Below the pieces are notes generated by a model. The model was given only the letters and a program-made list of their open reading frames with translations. It was not told the DNA's origin and ran no database searches. This document shows, piece after piece, positions 1 through 7,466 of a stretch of DNA of 31,745 bases (position 1 is its first letter; the number at the start of each line of letters is the position of its first letter). Where the stretch lies: positions 1 through 31,745 of the forward strand of contig DATGKD010000117.1 of NCBI GenBank assembly GCA_035294855.1, read 5' to 3'. This DNA is from DATGKD01 sp035294855 (lineage in GTDB: Bacteria > Actinomycetota > Acidimicrobiia > Acidimicrobiales > UBA8190). The translations under genes and the position numbers were made by a program.

Positions 1-1
1 C

Positions 2-472
2 TTCATCGCCAGGCGGCTGGTGATCCTTGCCAGCGAGGACGTCGGGATGGCCGACCCGCAGTCGTTGCTGGTGGCTGACGCCGCGGCACGGGCGGTGGAG
101 TTCGTCGGGCTGCCCGAGGCGCAGCTCAACCTCGCCCAGGCGGTCGTGCACCTCGCGAGCGCCCCGAAGTCGAACACGGTGACCACGGCGCTGGCGGCGG
201 CGAAGGAGGACGTGGCGTCCCAACCGGCCGGCCAGGTGCCCGCGTCGCTGCGGGACTCGCACTACCGAGGGGCGGCACGGCTCGGGCACGGCAAGGGCTA
301 CCGCTACCCGCACGACGACGAGCGGGGCTGGGTGGAACAGGACTACCGTCCACCGGAGATCGCCGACCACGTCTATTACGAGCCGAGCGAGCACGGAGCC
401 GAGGCGGAGTTGGGGCAGAACCTGCGTCGGCTGAGGGGCCCGGACGCCGAGAAACCGAAAGGACGCAGCTGA
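2..472 (+). CDS. rarA: Replication-associated recombination protein A (MgsA/RarA AAA+ ATPase), C-terminal part
   Basis: This is the 3' end of a gene that begins before the window; the frame is open from base 2. The visible 156 residues are the C-terminal helical (tetramerisation) region of the MgsA/RarA/WRNIP1 family. RRLVILASEDVG, near the start, is a family hallmark, followed by the conserved AQAVVHLASAPKSN segment and a PASLRDSHY...GKGYRYPHD block. The family acts at stalled replication forks and single-strand gaps. The ATPase domain (Walker A and B) lies outside the window. The stop at 470-472 overlaps the probable CTG start of the next gene. In actinobacteria rarA commonly sits upstream of the DUF948/alaS cluster, as here, apart from the intervening peptidase. 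Identification is confident from the C-terminal motifs alone. Confidence 0.93.
   Translation, partial: FIARRLVILASEDVGMADPQSLLVADAAARAVEFVGLPEAQLNLAQAVVHLASAPKSNTVTTALAAAKEDVASQPAGQVPASLRDSHYRGAARLGHGKGYRYPHDDERGWVEQDYRPPEIADHVYYEPSEHGAEAELGQNLRRLRGPDAEKPKGRS
457..471 (+). promoter_or_regulatory. Ribosome binding site and CTG start of the S53 peptidase
   Basis: AAAGGA at 457-462 lies 6 nt before CTG 469-471. CTGA at 469-472 joins this start to the rarA stop, as in translational coupling. No in-frame ATG, GTG or TTG occurs between 469 and GTG 517. Starting at 517 would remove the positively charged N-region and part of the hydrophobic core of the signal peptide. Confidence 0.6.
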
Positions 473-3400
473 GCCCCGAGACGCGGAGCCGTTTCCGTGC
501 CGCCGCCTGGGTCGTCGTGGCGACGCTCAGCGCGGGGTTGGCGGCGCCCGTGGGCGCGGCCGTGGCGGGTGGCCACCAGGGACCGACCGGCCGGCTGGTG
601 CGCGCTGCCAGCAGCGCTCCGCTTCCCCCGGGAAGCCGCGCCCTGGGACCGGTGGCACCCGACACGCTCGTGCACGTGGACGTCGTGCTCAAGCCACGCG
701 ATCGGTCGGCCCTGGTGGCGTTCGACTCGGCCGTCTCCACCCCGGGGTCAGCGTCGTTCCGCCACTACCTCACGCCCGCGGCGTTCGGCGCGCGCTACGG
801 CCCGGCGCCATCGACCATCGCCGCCACCCGGAGGTGGCTGGCCGGGCTGGGCGTGACGCTCGGCGAGTCGGCGCCCGGGGGCTTCGTCATCCCGGTGTCG
901 GGGACCGCGGCGCGCATCGGCAGCGCGTTCGGCGTGGCCATCGACGACTACCGGTTGCCGAGTGGCCGCATCGCTTACGCGCCCACCGAGAGGGCGCTCG
1001 TGCCCGCCTCGCTGGCGAGCTCGCTCGACGGCCTCGTGGGTCTCGACGACCTGTCGCTCCCCGCGCCCCAGCACGTGCGGAGCGCGGACCGAGCGGGTGC
1101 GTCGCCGAGCACGTCGGCAAACAGTAAGGCGAGCGCTTCGGCGGCCTCGGCCGCGCCCGCTCCCCGCACGTCGGGACCAGTCCCGCACGTGGCCGGGCCC
1201 ACCCCCGTTCCCGCCGGGGGCAACGCCAGCTGCTCCTCCCCGATGACGATCGCCAGCGCGGGGCTCAGCTCGGGCACGAAGACCGCCGACCAGCTGGCGC
1301 AGGCGTATTCCTTCTCCTCGGTCTACGGGGCCGGCAACGAAGGCCAGGGGATCACGGTCGGTGTGTATGAGCTCGAGCCCTTTCTTCCCAGTGACGTCAC
1401 GCAATTCGAGAACTGCTACAGCCCGGCGATCACGGCGCCGGTGAACCCGTTGGGCGTGGACGGTTCGGACCCCACCCTGAACGCGGGCGAAGGCGAGGCG
1501 GCCCTCGACATCGAGACGCTCGTCGGCCTCGCGCCGCAGGTCACTGCGGACGTCTATGTCGGCCCGAACGCCGGGGTGGGCCCGCTCGACACGTACGTTG
1601 CCATGATCAATCCCGCGGGCGGGTCGGGTTTCCCGGCGCCGCCGCCGGTGATCACCACCAGTTGGGGCCAGTGCGAGGCGCAGACAGGGATCGCCGTCAT
1701 CGAGGCCGAGTCGAGCCTGTTCGAAGAGGCGGTCGCCCAGGGGCAGTCCGTGGTGGCGGCGGGCGGCGACGAGGGCTCCGAGGACTGCTTCATCTTCCCG
1801 ACGTCCAACGACACGAGTCTGTCGGTCGACGACCCGGCCAGCCAGCCGTGGGTGACCGGCGTCGGGGGGACGGCGGTCAACGCGCTGGGCCCGCCACCGG
1901 GCGAAACGGTCTGGAACTCCGGTCTCTTCGGAGGAACGGGCGGGGGCGGGATCTCCTCGGTCTGGACGATGCCCGCGTGGCAGCGCGGCCCCGGCGTGCA
2001 GAACGGTTTCACCAAGCCTCGCGACAACTTCACCGGCGCGGCGCCGTGTCCGCTCAGTTCGGGCGGAGGAACGGTGTCGTGCCGGCAGGTGCCGGACGTG
2101 GCGGCCGACGGCGACCCGTCGACGGGGTACGCCGTGCTCTGTTCGTGCAACGGGGGCGGCGCGCGCTGGCAGACCATCGGCGGTACGAGCATGGGATCGC
2201 CGTTGTGGGCGGCGGTCGCCGCGCTCGCCGACGAACCCAACCCCTCTTCACCGGTCGGCTTCCTCGATCCCGCGCTCTACCAATTGGGCTGCGCTCCGTC
2301 CCCGACGGCGTTCAACGACGTGACGTCCGGCGACAACCAGCCATCGGGGTCGCCGCCCAGCGACCCGCCGTATCGTCCGAGTGGTCCCGACTATCCGGCG
2401 ACCGCCCACTACGACCTGGCGTCGGGGCTGGGATCCCCCGTCACGAGCGTGCTGGTGAGCCGCCTGCGCTCACCCCCCGACGCCTGCCCGGTGGTGACCT
2501 CCATGTCGACCTCGTCGGGCCCGGCCGCGGGCGGCACGACGGTCACGTTCACGGGATCGAACCTGGGTGGCGTGAGCGAGGTGGATTTCGGCGCCGGTGA
2601 CGCCGCGCCCGTGCAGGCCAACTCGAGCACGCTGATCACGGTCACCTCTCCGGTGTCGCCCACGCGGGGGTGGGCCGACGTGAACGTGACGGCGCGCTGG
2701 GGGAGCGACGTGGTGGGTCTCGACGGCACCCTTCCCTTCCGGTACATCGGACCGTCGGGCTACTGGACCGTCGCCACCGACGGGGGGATCTTCTCGTTCG
2801 GCCAGCTCGGCTTCTACGGCTCGACCGGCGCGATCCACCTCAACCAACCGGTGGTCGGCATGGCCCCCACGCCGTCGGCGCACGGCTACTGGACCGTGGC
2901 ATCCGACGGCGGGATCTTCGCCTTCGGCGACGCCGGCTTCCACGGCTCGATGGGCTCGGTCCGTCTCAACCGGCCGGTGGTCGGGATGGCCGCCACGCCC
3001 GACGGGGGCGGCTACTGGCTCGTGGCGTCCGACGGCGGGATCTTCGCCTTCGGCGACGCCGCCTTCTTCGGCTCGACGGGCGGGGTCCACCTGAACAAGC
3101 CGGTCGTGGCCATGGCCGCGACGCCCGACGGAGGCGGCTACTGGCTCGTCGCCTCGGACGGCGGCGTGTTCGCGTTCGGCGACGCGGGCTTCTTCGGGTC
3201 GATGGGCGGCACGCGTCTCAACCAACCCGTCGTCGGCATGGCCACCACCCCCGACGGTGGTGGCTACTGGATGGTGGCCACCGACGGGGGGATCTTCGCC
3301 TTCGGCGACGCCGCGTTCCACGGGTCGATGGGCGGCACGCGCCTCAACCAGCCGGTGGTGGGCATGGCTCCCACCCCCGACGGGGGTGGCTACTGGTTGG

Positions 3401-3510
3401 TGGCCTCCGACGGGGGGATCTTCGCCTTCGGAGGCCAAGACGCCGGCTTCTTCGGGTCGATGGGGGGCACCCACCTGAACCAGCCCATGGTGGGGATCGG
3501 CGCGCCCTGA
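469..3510 (+). CDS. Secreted S53 (sedolisin/kumamolisin) peptidase with IPT/TIG domain and six C-terminal GYW repeats
   Basis: A secreted serine-carboxyl peptidase of about 1013 residues. From a CTG start at 469 (AAAGGA at 457-462 as ribosome binding site) it has a complete Sec signal peptide: SRFR, a hydrophobic WVVVATLSAGLAA stretch, and an Ala-rich cleavage region. Order: pro-kumamolisin activation domain about 67-195; Ser/Ala/Pro linker to about 265; S53 catalytic domain about 275-665; IPT/TIG domain about 674-759; six repeats of 42 residues 764-1013. The family's catalytic set is present: E343 and D347 (GEAALDIE), oxyanion Asp434 (GGDEG) and Ser574 (GGTSMGSP). FND and HYDLASGLGSP match the C-terminal calcium site. 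Many Cys residues suggest disulfides. An ATG/GTG-only start call (GTG 517) would cut the signal peptide. S53 enzymes usually work at acid pH; the substrate is unknown. Confidence 0.92.
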   Translation: MSPETRSRFRAAAWVVVATLSAGLAAPVGAAVAGGHQGPTGRLVRAASSAPLPPGSRALGPVAPDTLVHVDVVLKPRDRSALVAFDSAVSTPGSASFRHYLTPAAFGARYGPAPSTIAATRRWLAGLGVTLGESAPGGFVIPVSGTAARIGSAFGVAIDDYRLPSGRIAYAPTERALVPASLASSLDGLVGLDDLSLPAPQHVRSADRAGASPSTSANSKASASAASAAPAPRTSGPVPHVAGPTPVPAGGNASCSSPMTIASAGLSSGTKTADQLAQAYSFSSVYGAGNEGQGITVGVYELEPFLPSDVTQFENCYSPAITAPVNPLGVDGSDPTLNAGEGEAALDIETLVGLAPQVTADVYVGPNAGVGPLDTYVAMINPAGGSGFPAPPPVITTSWGQCEAQTGIAVIEAESSLFEEAVAQGQSVVAAGGDEGSEDCFIFPTSNDTSLSVDDPASQPWVTGVGGTAVNALGPPPGETVWNSGLFGGTGGGGISSVWTMPAWQRGPGVQNGFTKPRDNFTGAAPCPLSSGGGTVSCRQVPDVAADGDPSTGYAVLCSCNGGGARWQTIGGTSMGSPLWAAVAALADEPNPSSPVGFLDPALYQLGCAPSPTAFNDVTSGDNQPSGSPPSDPPYRPSGPDYPATAHYDLASGLGSPVTSVLVSRLRSPPDACPVVTSMSTSSGPAAGGTTVTFTGSNLGGVSEVDFGAGDAAPVQANSSTLITVTSPVSPTRGWADVNVTARWGSDVVGLDGTLPFRYIGPSGYWTVATDGGIFSFGQLGFYGSTGAIHLNQPVVGMAPTPSAHGYWTVASDGGIFAFGDAGFHGSMGSVRLNRPVVGMAATPDGGGYWLVASDGGIFAFGDAAFFGSTGGVHLNKPVVAMAATPDGGGYWLVASDGGVFAFGDAGFFGSMGGTRLNQPVVGMATTPDGGGYWMVATDGGIFAFGDAAFHGSMGGTRLNQPVVGMAPTPDGGGYWLVASDGGIFAFGGQDAGFFGSMGGTHLNQPMVGIGAP
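2758..3507 (+). repeat. Six tandem 126-bp coding repeats (42 residues each) in the S53 peptidase
   Basis: Units begin at 2758, 2884, 3010, 3136, 3262 and 3388, exactly 126 bp apart. Each starts GYW(T/L/M)VA(S/T)DGG(I/V)F(A/S)FG, continues with a GF/AF-(Y/H/F)GS(M/T)G stretch, and ends LN(Q/R/K)PVVGMA-TPDGG. The sixth unit is 40 residues, with two extra residues (GGQDAG in place of GDAG) and a truncated end at the stop codon. Units are very alike at DNA level, so copy-number change by recombination or assembly collapse is possible. A six-bladed propeller-like fold is an inference from the count and spacing. Confidence 0.93.
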
Positions 3511-3524
3511 CCACCACCCGGTCA

Positions 3525-3530
3525 TAGGAT
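3525..3530 (+). promoter_or_regulatory. Probable -10 element TAGGAT for the DUF948 gene
   Basis: TAGGAT ends 9 nt before GTG 3540, fitting the TANNNT pattern seen before nine other starts here. It would let the DUF948/alaS cluster be transcribed independently of the peptidase, with almost no 5' leader. Confidence 0.5.
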
Positions 3531-3539
3531 TCCGGGGCC

Positions 3540-4055
3540 GTGTCCGCCGACCACGCCGCCGTGCTCGCCGCCAGCATCACCTCCGCCGTCGTGACGGTCG
3601 TCCTGCTGGGGGTGGTGTTCGTCCTCGTCCGGCGGGTGCGCGACCTGCGCGCTGCCGTCGACGAGCTCCGGGGCGAAGCGGTCCCGCTGGTGCGCGACGC
3701 CCGGGTCATCGCCGACCAGGCCGCCACCGAGCTCGTGCGGGTGGGCGACGTCCTCGACTCCGCCGAGGCGGTGTCGACCACGGTCGACTCGGCGTCCCGC
3801 CTCGCCTACCGGGTGTTCTCCAACCCCGTGGTGAAGGTGCTGGCGTACGGCACGGGCATGGGCAGCGCCCTTCGCCGCCTCGTCGGGCGGGGAACGAGGC
3901 GGTCGCCGGCGCCCGTTCGCTCCAACGGCCAGGCCCCGGGCCAGCCCGGGCGCGGCCCGGGACATCCGGTGCGCCCCGGGGCCCGCCGTCGTGGCGGCGC
4001 AGGTGGGCGCCGCGCCCGGGAACGGGCCGGACGGCCCGTCGAGGCGTCGCGGTGA
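3540..4055 (+). CDS. DUF948 family membrane-anchored coiled-coil protein
   Basis: A 171-residue protein with one N-terminal membrane segment (about residues 8-30, ITSAVVTVVLLGVVFVLV), then a helical region with Val/Leu/Ala heptads (RVRDLRAAVDELRGEAVPLVRDARVI) and a basic, Gly/Arg/Pro-rich tail from about 115. This matches the DUF948 family, whose members commonly sit just upstream of alaS in actinobacteria. The molecular role is not established; a membrane-tethered helical rod is all the sequence supports. The GTG start at 3540 is backed by TAGGAT 9 nt upstream. The stop overlaps the next start as GTGA (4052-4055), so the two are probably translationally coupled. Confidence 0.8.
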   Translation: MSADHAAVLAASITSAVVTVVLLGVVFVLVRRVRDLRAAVDELRGEAVPLVRDARVIADQAATELVRVGDVLDSAEAVSTTVDSASRLAYRVFSNPVVKVLAYGTGMGSALRRLVGRGTRRSPAPVRSNGQAPGQPGRGPGHPVRPGARRRGGAGGRRARERAGRPVEASR

Positions 4056-4330
4056 TCCGCCGCCCGTTGTGGTTGGCCGCCGGCGTGGCGCTCGGGGCCG
4101 GGGGCACACTGTGGACGCGCCGACGGCTCGAGGGGCTGTCACGCCGTATCGAGAGCGGCACGGTCGGCGCGGACCTGGCGTCACTGGCTGATCGCTCGGC
4201 GCACGCTGCCGCGCATCGGGTGCGCGCCGCGGTGGACGCCGGACGGAAGGCGGCTCGCCGACGTGAGGACGATCTCCGACGGGAGCTCGAGGACCGCGCG
4301 TTCCACCCCAACGGTCGCGTGGCGCGCTGA
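4052..4330 (+). CDS. Small single-pass membrane protein conserved in the alaS cluster
   Basis: A 92-residue protein. Residues 5-20 (PLWLAAGVALGAGGTLW) form one hydrophobic segment, followed by a strongly basic and acidic helical region (RRRLEGLSRRIESG... and DAGRKAARRREDDLRRELEDRAFHPNG) typical of a coiled coil. Its start overlaps the DUF948 stop by four bases, so the two are likely co-translated and possibly interact. Actinobacterial genomes often carry a protein of this size between DUF948 and alaS (DUF6167-like, from memory). No enzymatic motif is seen. The ending HPNGRVAR is polar. Confidence 0.78.
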   Translation: MIRRPLWLAAGVALGAGGTLWTRRRLEGLSRRIESGTVGADLASLADRSAHAAAHRVRAAVDAGRKAARRREDDLRRELEDRAFHPNGRVAR

Positions 4331-4456
4331 GCGCATCGCACGCATCAGAGCTCAGGGCGGTCCGGCGCGCCCCACGTGTCAGCCATGAGCGGTGAAAGCG
4401 CAGCTCAGACGGGCCGGGGCGGCCCGTCGTGGATCCGGGGCGCGCGAGGCGGCCGG

Positions 4457-4462
4457 TAGCAT
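4457..4462 (+). promoter_or_regulatory. Probable -10 element TAGCAT for alaS
   Basis: TAGCAT ends 9 nt before ATG 4472. The intervening CTCGCAGCA has no good Shine-Dalgarno, which suits leaderless or very short-leader initiation. The 141 bp between 4331 and 4471 otherwise hold only a GC-rich stretch (GGGCCGGGGCGGCCC at 4418-4432, with weak hairpin potential); no T-box is seen. Confidence 0.55.
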
Positions 4463-4471
4463 CTCGCAGCA

Positions 4472-7027
4472 ATGGACGCGCACCAGCTCCGTTCGACCTT
4501 CACCGACTTCTACGCCGAACGCGGCCACGCCGTCGTGCCGTCGGCCAGCCTCATTCCGCACGACCCCACCGTGCTGTTCACGATCGCCGGCATGGTGCCC
4601 TTCAAGCCGTATTTCCTCGGCGAGGAGCCGGCTCCGTGGCCGCGGGCGACATCGGTGCAGAAGTGCTTTCGCACCAACGACATCGAGATCATCGGGACCA
4701 CCCAACGGCACTGCACGTTCTTCGAGATGCTCGGGAACTTCAGCTTCGGCGACTACTTCAAGCCCGATGCGATCGGGTCCGCCTGGGAGCTCATGACCGA
4801 GACCTTGGGCGTGGACCCCGACCGCCTGTGGGTGACGGTGCACCACACCGACGACGAGGCGAACGACCTGTGGCTGGAGGTGGCGGGGCTGTCGCCCGAT
4901 CGCGTCCAGCGCTGCGGCGACGACAACTGGTGGGGGATGGGCGACACCGGCCCGTGCGGACCGTGCTCGGAGCTGTTCTTCGACCGGGGCGAGGCCTACG
5001 GGGAAGGCGGCGGCCCCGCGCGCGGCGGCGAAGAGCGCTACGTCGAGATCTACAACCTCGTCTTCATGCAGCACAATCGGCTGGCGGACGGCACCCTCGT
5101 CGACCTGCCCCGCAAGAACATCGACACCGGCGCGGGCCTCGAGCGCAACCTGTCCATGCTCGAAGGGGTGGACTCGCTGTTCGAGACCGACGTTTTCCGT
5201 CCCGTGCTCGCCGAGGCGGAGGAGATCACCGCCACCCGCTACGGCGCCGATCCCCATACCGACGTCTCGCTGCGGGTGCTCGCCGACCACGGCCGGGCCA
5301 TGACCATGGTCGTGGCCGACGGCGTCGTGCCCTCGAACGAGGGCCGCGGCTACGTGCTGCGCCGTGTCATCCGGCGCGCAGTGCGGCGCGCCTTCCAACT
5401 GGGCGTGCTGGAGACGGTCACCCCGCGCCTGGTGGCGGCGGCCGCCCAGGTGCTCGGCCCCGCGTACCCCAACGTCACCGAAGAGCTCGACCGGATCCAG
5501 GCCACGGTCGAACGCGAGGAGGGGAGCTTCCGGCGGACGCTCGACGCCGGCTCGGTGATCCTCGAGCAAGAGCTGCGCAAGGGGACGGGCCGGGTCCCCG
5601 GTGACGTGGCCTTCAAACTGCACGACACCCACGGCTTTCCGATCGAGCTGACCATGGAGATGGCTGCCGAGGCCGGCGCCGAGGTCGACGTCGAGGAATT
5701 CGAGCGCGAGATGGCGACCCAGCGCGAACGGGCGCGTGCCGACGCACGCGCCCGACGCGCCGCGCTGGGCGACGAGGCGACGTACCGCGAGCTGCTCGAC
5801 ACCTCCGGCCCGACGCGCTTCACCGGCTACGAGCACTACGAAGAGCCCGCCACGGTCGTCGCCGTGCTCGCCGGCGCCGAGCCCGGCACCGCCGAGATCG
5901 TCCTCGACCGCACGCCGTTCTACGCCGAAGGCGGAGGACAGCTGGGCGACATCGGGGTCATCACGACCGAGACCGGCCGGGCCAGGGTGTTCGACACCCA
6001 GAGCGTGTTGCCGGGGCTGATCGTCCACCGGGCTCGTATCGAGGACGAGGTGTTCCCCGGCCAGGACGCGCTGGCCGTCATCGACGCGCCGCGCCGCGAA
6101 GCGACCCGGCGTCACCACACCGGTACCCACCTGCTGCACAGTGCGCTGCGCCAGGTGCTGGGGGACCACGTCCGCCAGCAGGGCTCACTCGTGGCGTACG
6201 ACCGTCTCCACTTCGACTTCTCCCACCCCAAGGCCCTGCGACCGGAGGAGCTCGCCGAGGTGGCCGACGCCGCCAACAGCGACGTGCTCAGCAACGCCCA
6301 CGTGCAGGTGTTCGAGACGTCGAAGGCCGAGGCGGAGGCGCTCGGCGCACTGGCGTTCTTCGGCGACAAGTACGGGGACGTGGTGCGGGTGGTGCGCGCC
6401 GGGGCGCACTCCACCGAGCTGTGCGGGGGCACGCACGTCGACGCGCTCGGGATGATCGGCCCGATCACCGTGGTCTCCGAAGGATCGATCGGCTCGAACA
6501 CCCGGCGCATCGAGGCCGTGACCGGCGAAGGGTCGATCGCCCTGCTGGCCAGCCGTCAGCGCACCCTGGACGATGCCGCCCGCTTGCTGAACGTGGGTCC
6601 CGAGGGTGTCGTCGAAGCCCTGGAGCGCGTCATCGAACGCCAACGGCAGGCCGAGCGCGAGCTCCAGCGGATGCGAGGAGCGCGCCTCGAGGAAAGAGCC
6701 GCGCAGCTCGCGCAGGGCGACGTCGACGGTGTCGTCGTGCACCGCGAGGACGGGTTGGCCGGCGAGCAGCTCCGTGACCTGGCGCGTGCCGTGCACCGCC
6801 GAGGTCCGCGCGCCGTCGTCGTGGCGGGCACGCCCGACGGCGTCAAGGTGGCCGTGGCCGTCGCCACCGGGGGCACGCCCGACGCGGGGGCCACCGTCAA
6901 GGAGCTGGCGCAGCTGGTGGGGGGCGGCGGCGGGGGGAGCCCGGAGCTGGCCGTGGCCGGGGGGCGCGACGTGGGCAGGATCGACGACATGCTGGCCGAG
7001 GCGCGGCGGCGGCTCGAGGTCGCCTGA
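4472..7027 (+). CDS. alaS: Alanyl-tRNA synthetase
   Basis: Class II aminoacyl-tRNA synthetase charging tRNA-Ala in the cytoplasm; 851 residues, slightly shorter than the usual 870-890. The N-terminal catalytic core is complete: FTDFYAERGH, RTNDIEIIGTTQRHCTFFEM, GDNNWW-like GDDNWWGMGDTGPCGPCSE, and a class II motif 3 region (DTGAGLERN). The editing domain carries HTGTH (H549, H553) and CGGTH (C651, H655), the zinc/editing residues that clear mis-charged Ser and Gly. The C-terminal C-Ala region ends with a Gly-rich VGGGGGGSPELAVAGG element and AEARRRLEVA. The ATG at 4472 gives MDAHQLRSTFTDFY, matching the usual N-terminus. Only 4 nt separate the stop from ruvX. Confidence 0.97.
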   Translation: MDAHQLRSTFTDFYAERGHAVVPSASLIPHDPTVLFTIAGMVPFKPYFLGEEPAPWPRATSVQKCFRTNDIEIIGTTQRHCTFFEMLGNFSFGDYFKPDAIGSAWELMTETLGVDPDRLWVTVHHTDDEANDLWLEVAGLSPDRVQRCGDDNWWGMGDTGPCGPCSELFFDRGEAYGEGGGPARGGEERYVEIYNLVFMQHNRLADGTLVDLPRKNIDTGAGLERNLSMLEGVDSLFETDVFRPVLAEAEEITATRYGADPHTDVSLRVLADHGRAMTMVVADGVVPSNEGRGYVLRRVIRRAVRRAFQLGVLETVTPRLVAAAAQVLGPAYPNVTEELDRIQATVEREEGSFRRTLDAGSVILEQELRKGTGRVPGDVAFKLHDTHGFPIELTMEMAAEAGAEVDVEEFEREMATQRERARADARARRAALGDEATYRELLDTSGPTRFTGYEHYEEPATVVAVLAGAEPGTAEIVLDRTPFYAEGGGQLGDIGVITTETGRARVFDTQSVLPGLIVHRARIEDEVFPGQDALAVIDAPRREATRRHHTGTHLLHSALRQVLGDHVRQQGSLVAYDRLHFDFSHPKALRPEELAEVADAANSDVLSNAHVQVFETSKAEAEALGALAFFGDKYGDVVRVVRAGAHSTELCGGTHVDALGMIGPITVVSEGSIGSNTRRIEAVTGEGSIALLASRQRTLDDAARLLNVGPEGVVEALERVIERQRQAERELQRMRGARLEERAAQLAQGDVDGVVVHREDGLAGEQLRDLARAVHRRGPRAVVVAGTPDGVKVAVAVATGGTPDAGATVKELAQLVGGGGGGSPELAVAGGRDVGRIDDMLAEARRRLEVA

Positions 7028-7031
7028 GCCC

Positions 7032-7466
7032 GTGCGGGTCGTCGGAGTCGACCTGGGCGGGCGGCGTATCGGCGTGGCGGTCTCCGACCCGGGCCGCACC
7101 CTCGCATCGCCCTGGGGCACGATCGAGCGCGGTCCGGACCCTGACGCGGCCCACGAAGCCCTCGCGGAGCTGGCGGTGCAGCTCGGCGCCGACGTGGTCG
7201 TGGTGGGCCTCCCCATCAGCATGGACGGTCGGCGCCGCCGGGCGGCGCGGGCCGCCCAGGCCGAGGCCGACGCGCTCGGCGCTCGGCTGGCATCGAGCGG
7301 GGTCGCCGTGGAGACCTTCGACGAGCGGCTCACCACGGTGAGCGCGGCACGTGCCCTGTCGGGAGCCGGCGTCCGGCGACAGGAGCGGCGCGCTCGCATC
7401 GACCCCGCCGCCGCCGCCGTCATGCTGCAGGCCTGGCTCGACGGCCGGGGGCGCACCCGTGGCTGA
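7032..7466 (+). CDS. ruvX: RuvX/YqgF family putative Holliday junction resolvase / pre-16S rRNA nuclease
   Basis: A 144-residue RNase H-fold protein. The first strand VGVDLGGRRIGVAVSDP carries the catalytic Asp. A central VVVVGLPISMDG strand, FDERLTTVSA (second acidic site) and RIDPAAAAVMLQAWLD (third Asp) complete the YqgF pattern. The family is annotated as a Holliday junction resolvase; in E. coli YqgF processes the 5' end of 16S rRNA. The GTG at 7032, 4 nt after the alaS stop, puts DLG at the usual distance from the N-terminus. Longer in-frame extension would overlap alaS. Its end overlaps mltG by 8 nt. The order alaS-ruvX-mltG-aroE is a known actinobacterial arrangement. Confidence 0.93.
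   Translation: MRVVGVDLGGRRIGVAVSDPGRTLASPWGTIERGPDPDAAHEALAELAVQLGADVVVVGLPISMDGRRRRAARAAQAEADALGARLASSGVAVETFDERLTTVSAARALSGAGVRRQERRARIDPAAAAVMLQAWLDGRGRTRG

Noticed and set aside
4385..4459. 24-codon ORF (MSGESAAQTGRG...) before alaS
   Set aside because: Possible leader peptide, but it has no SD, is Gly/Arg-rich with only three Ala codons, and its stop is simply the TAG of the alaS -10-like hexamer. No sign of attenuation.
4331..4471. T-box or riboswitch upstream of alaS
   Set aside because: No T-box sequence, specifier loop or conserved aptamer block is visible; a short GC-rich inverted repeat alone is not enough.
4379..6169. 596-residue open frame on the minus strand
   Set aside because: It is antisense to alaS, which is complete and well conserved; no domain is recognisable in the reverse frame.
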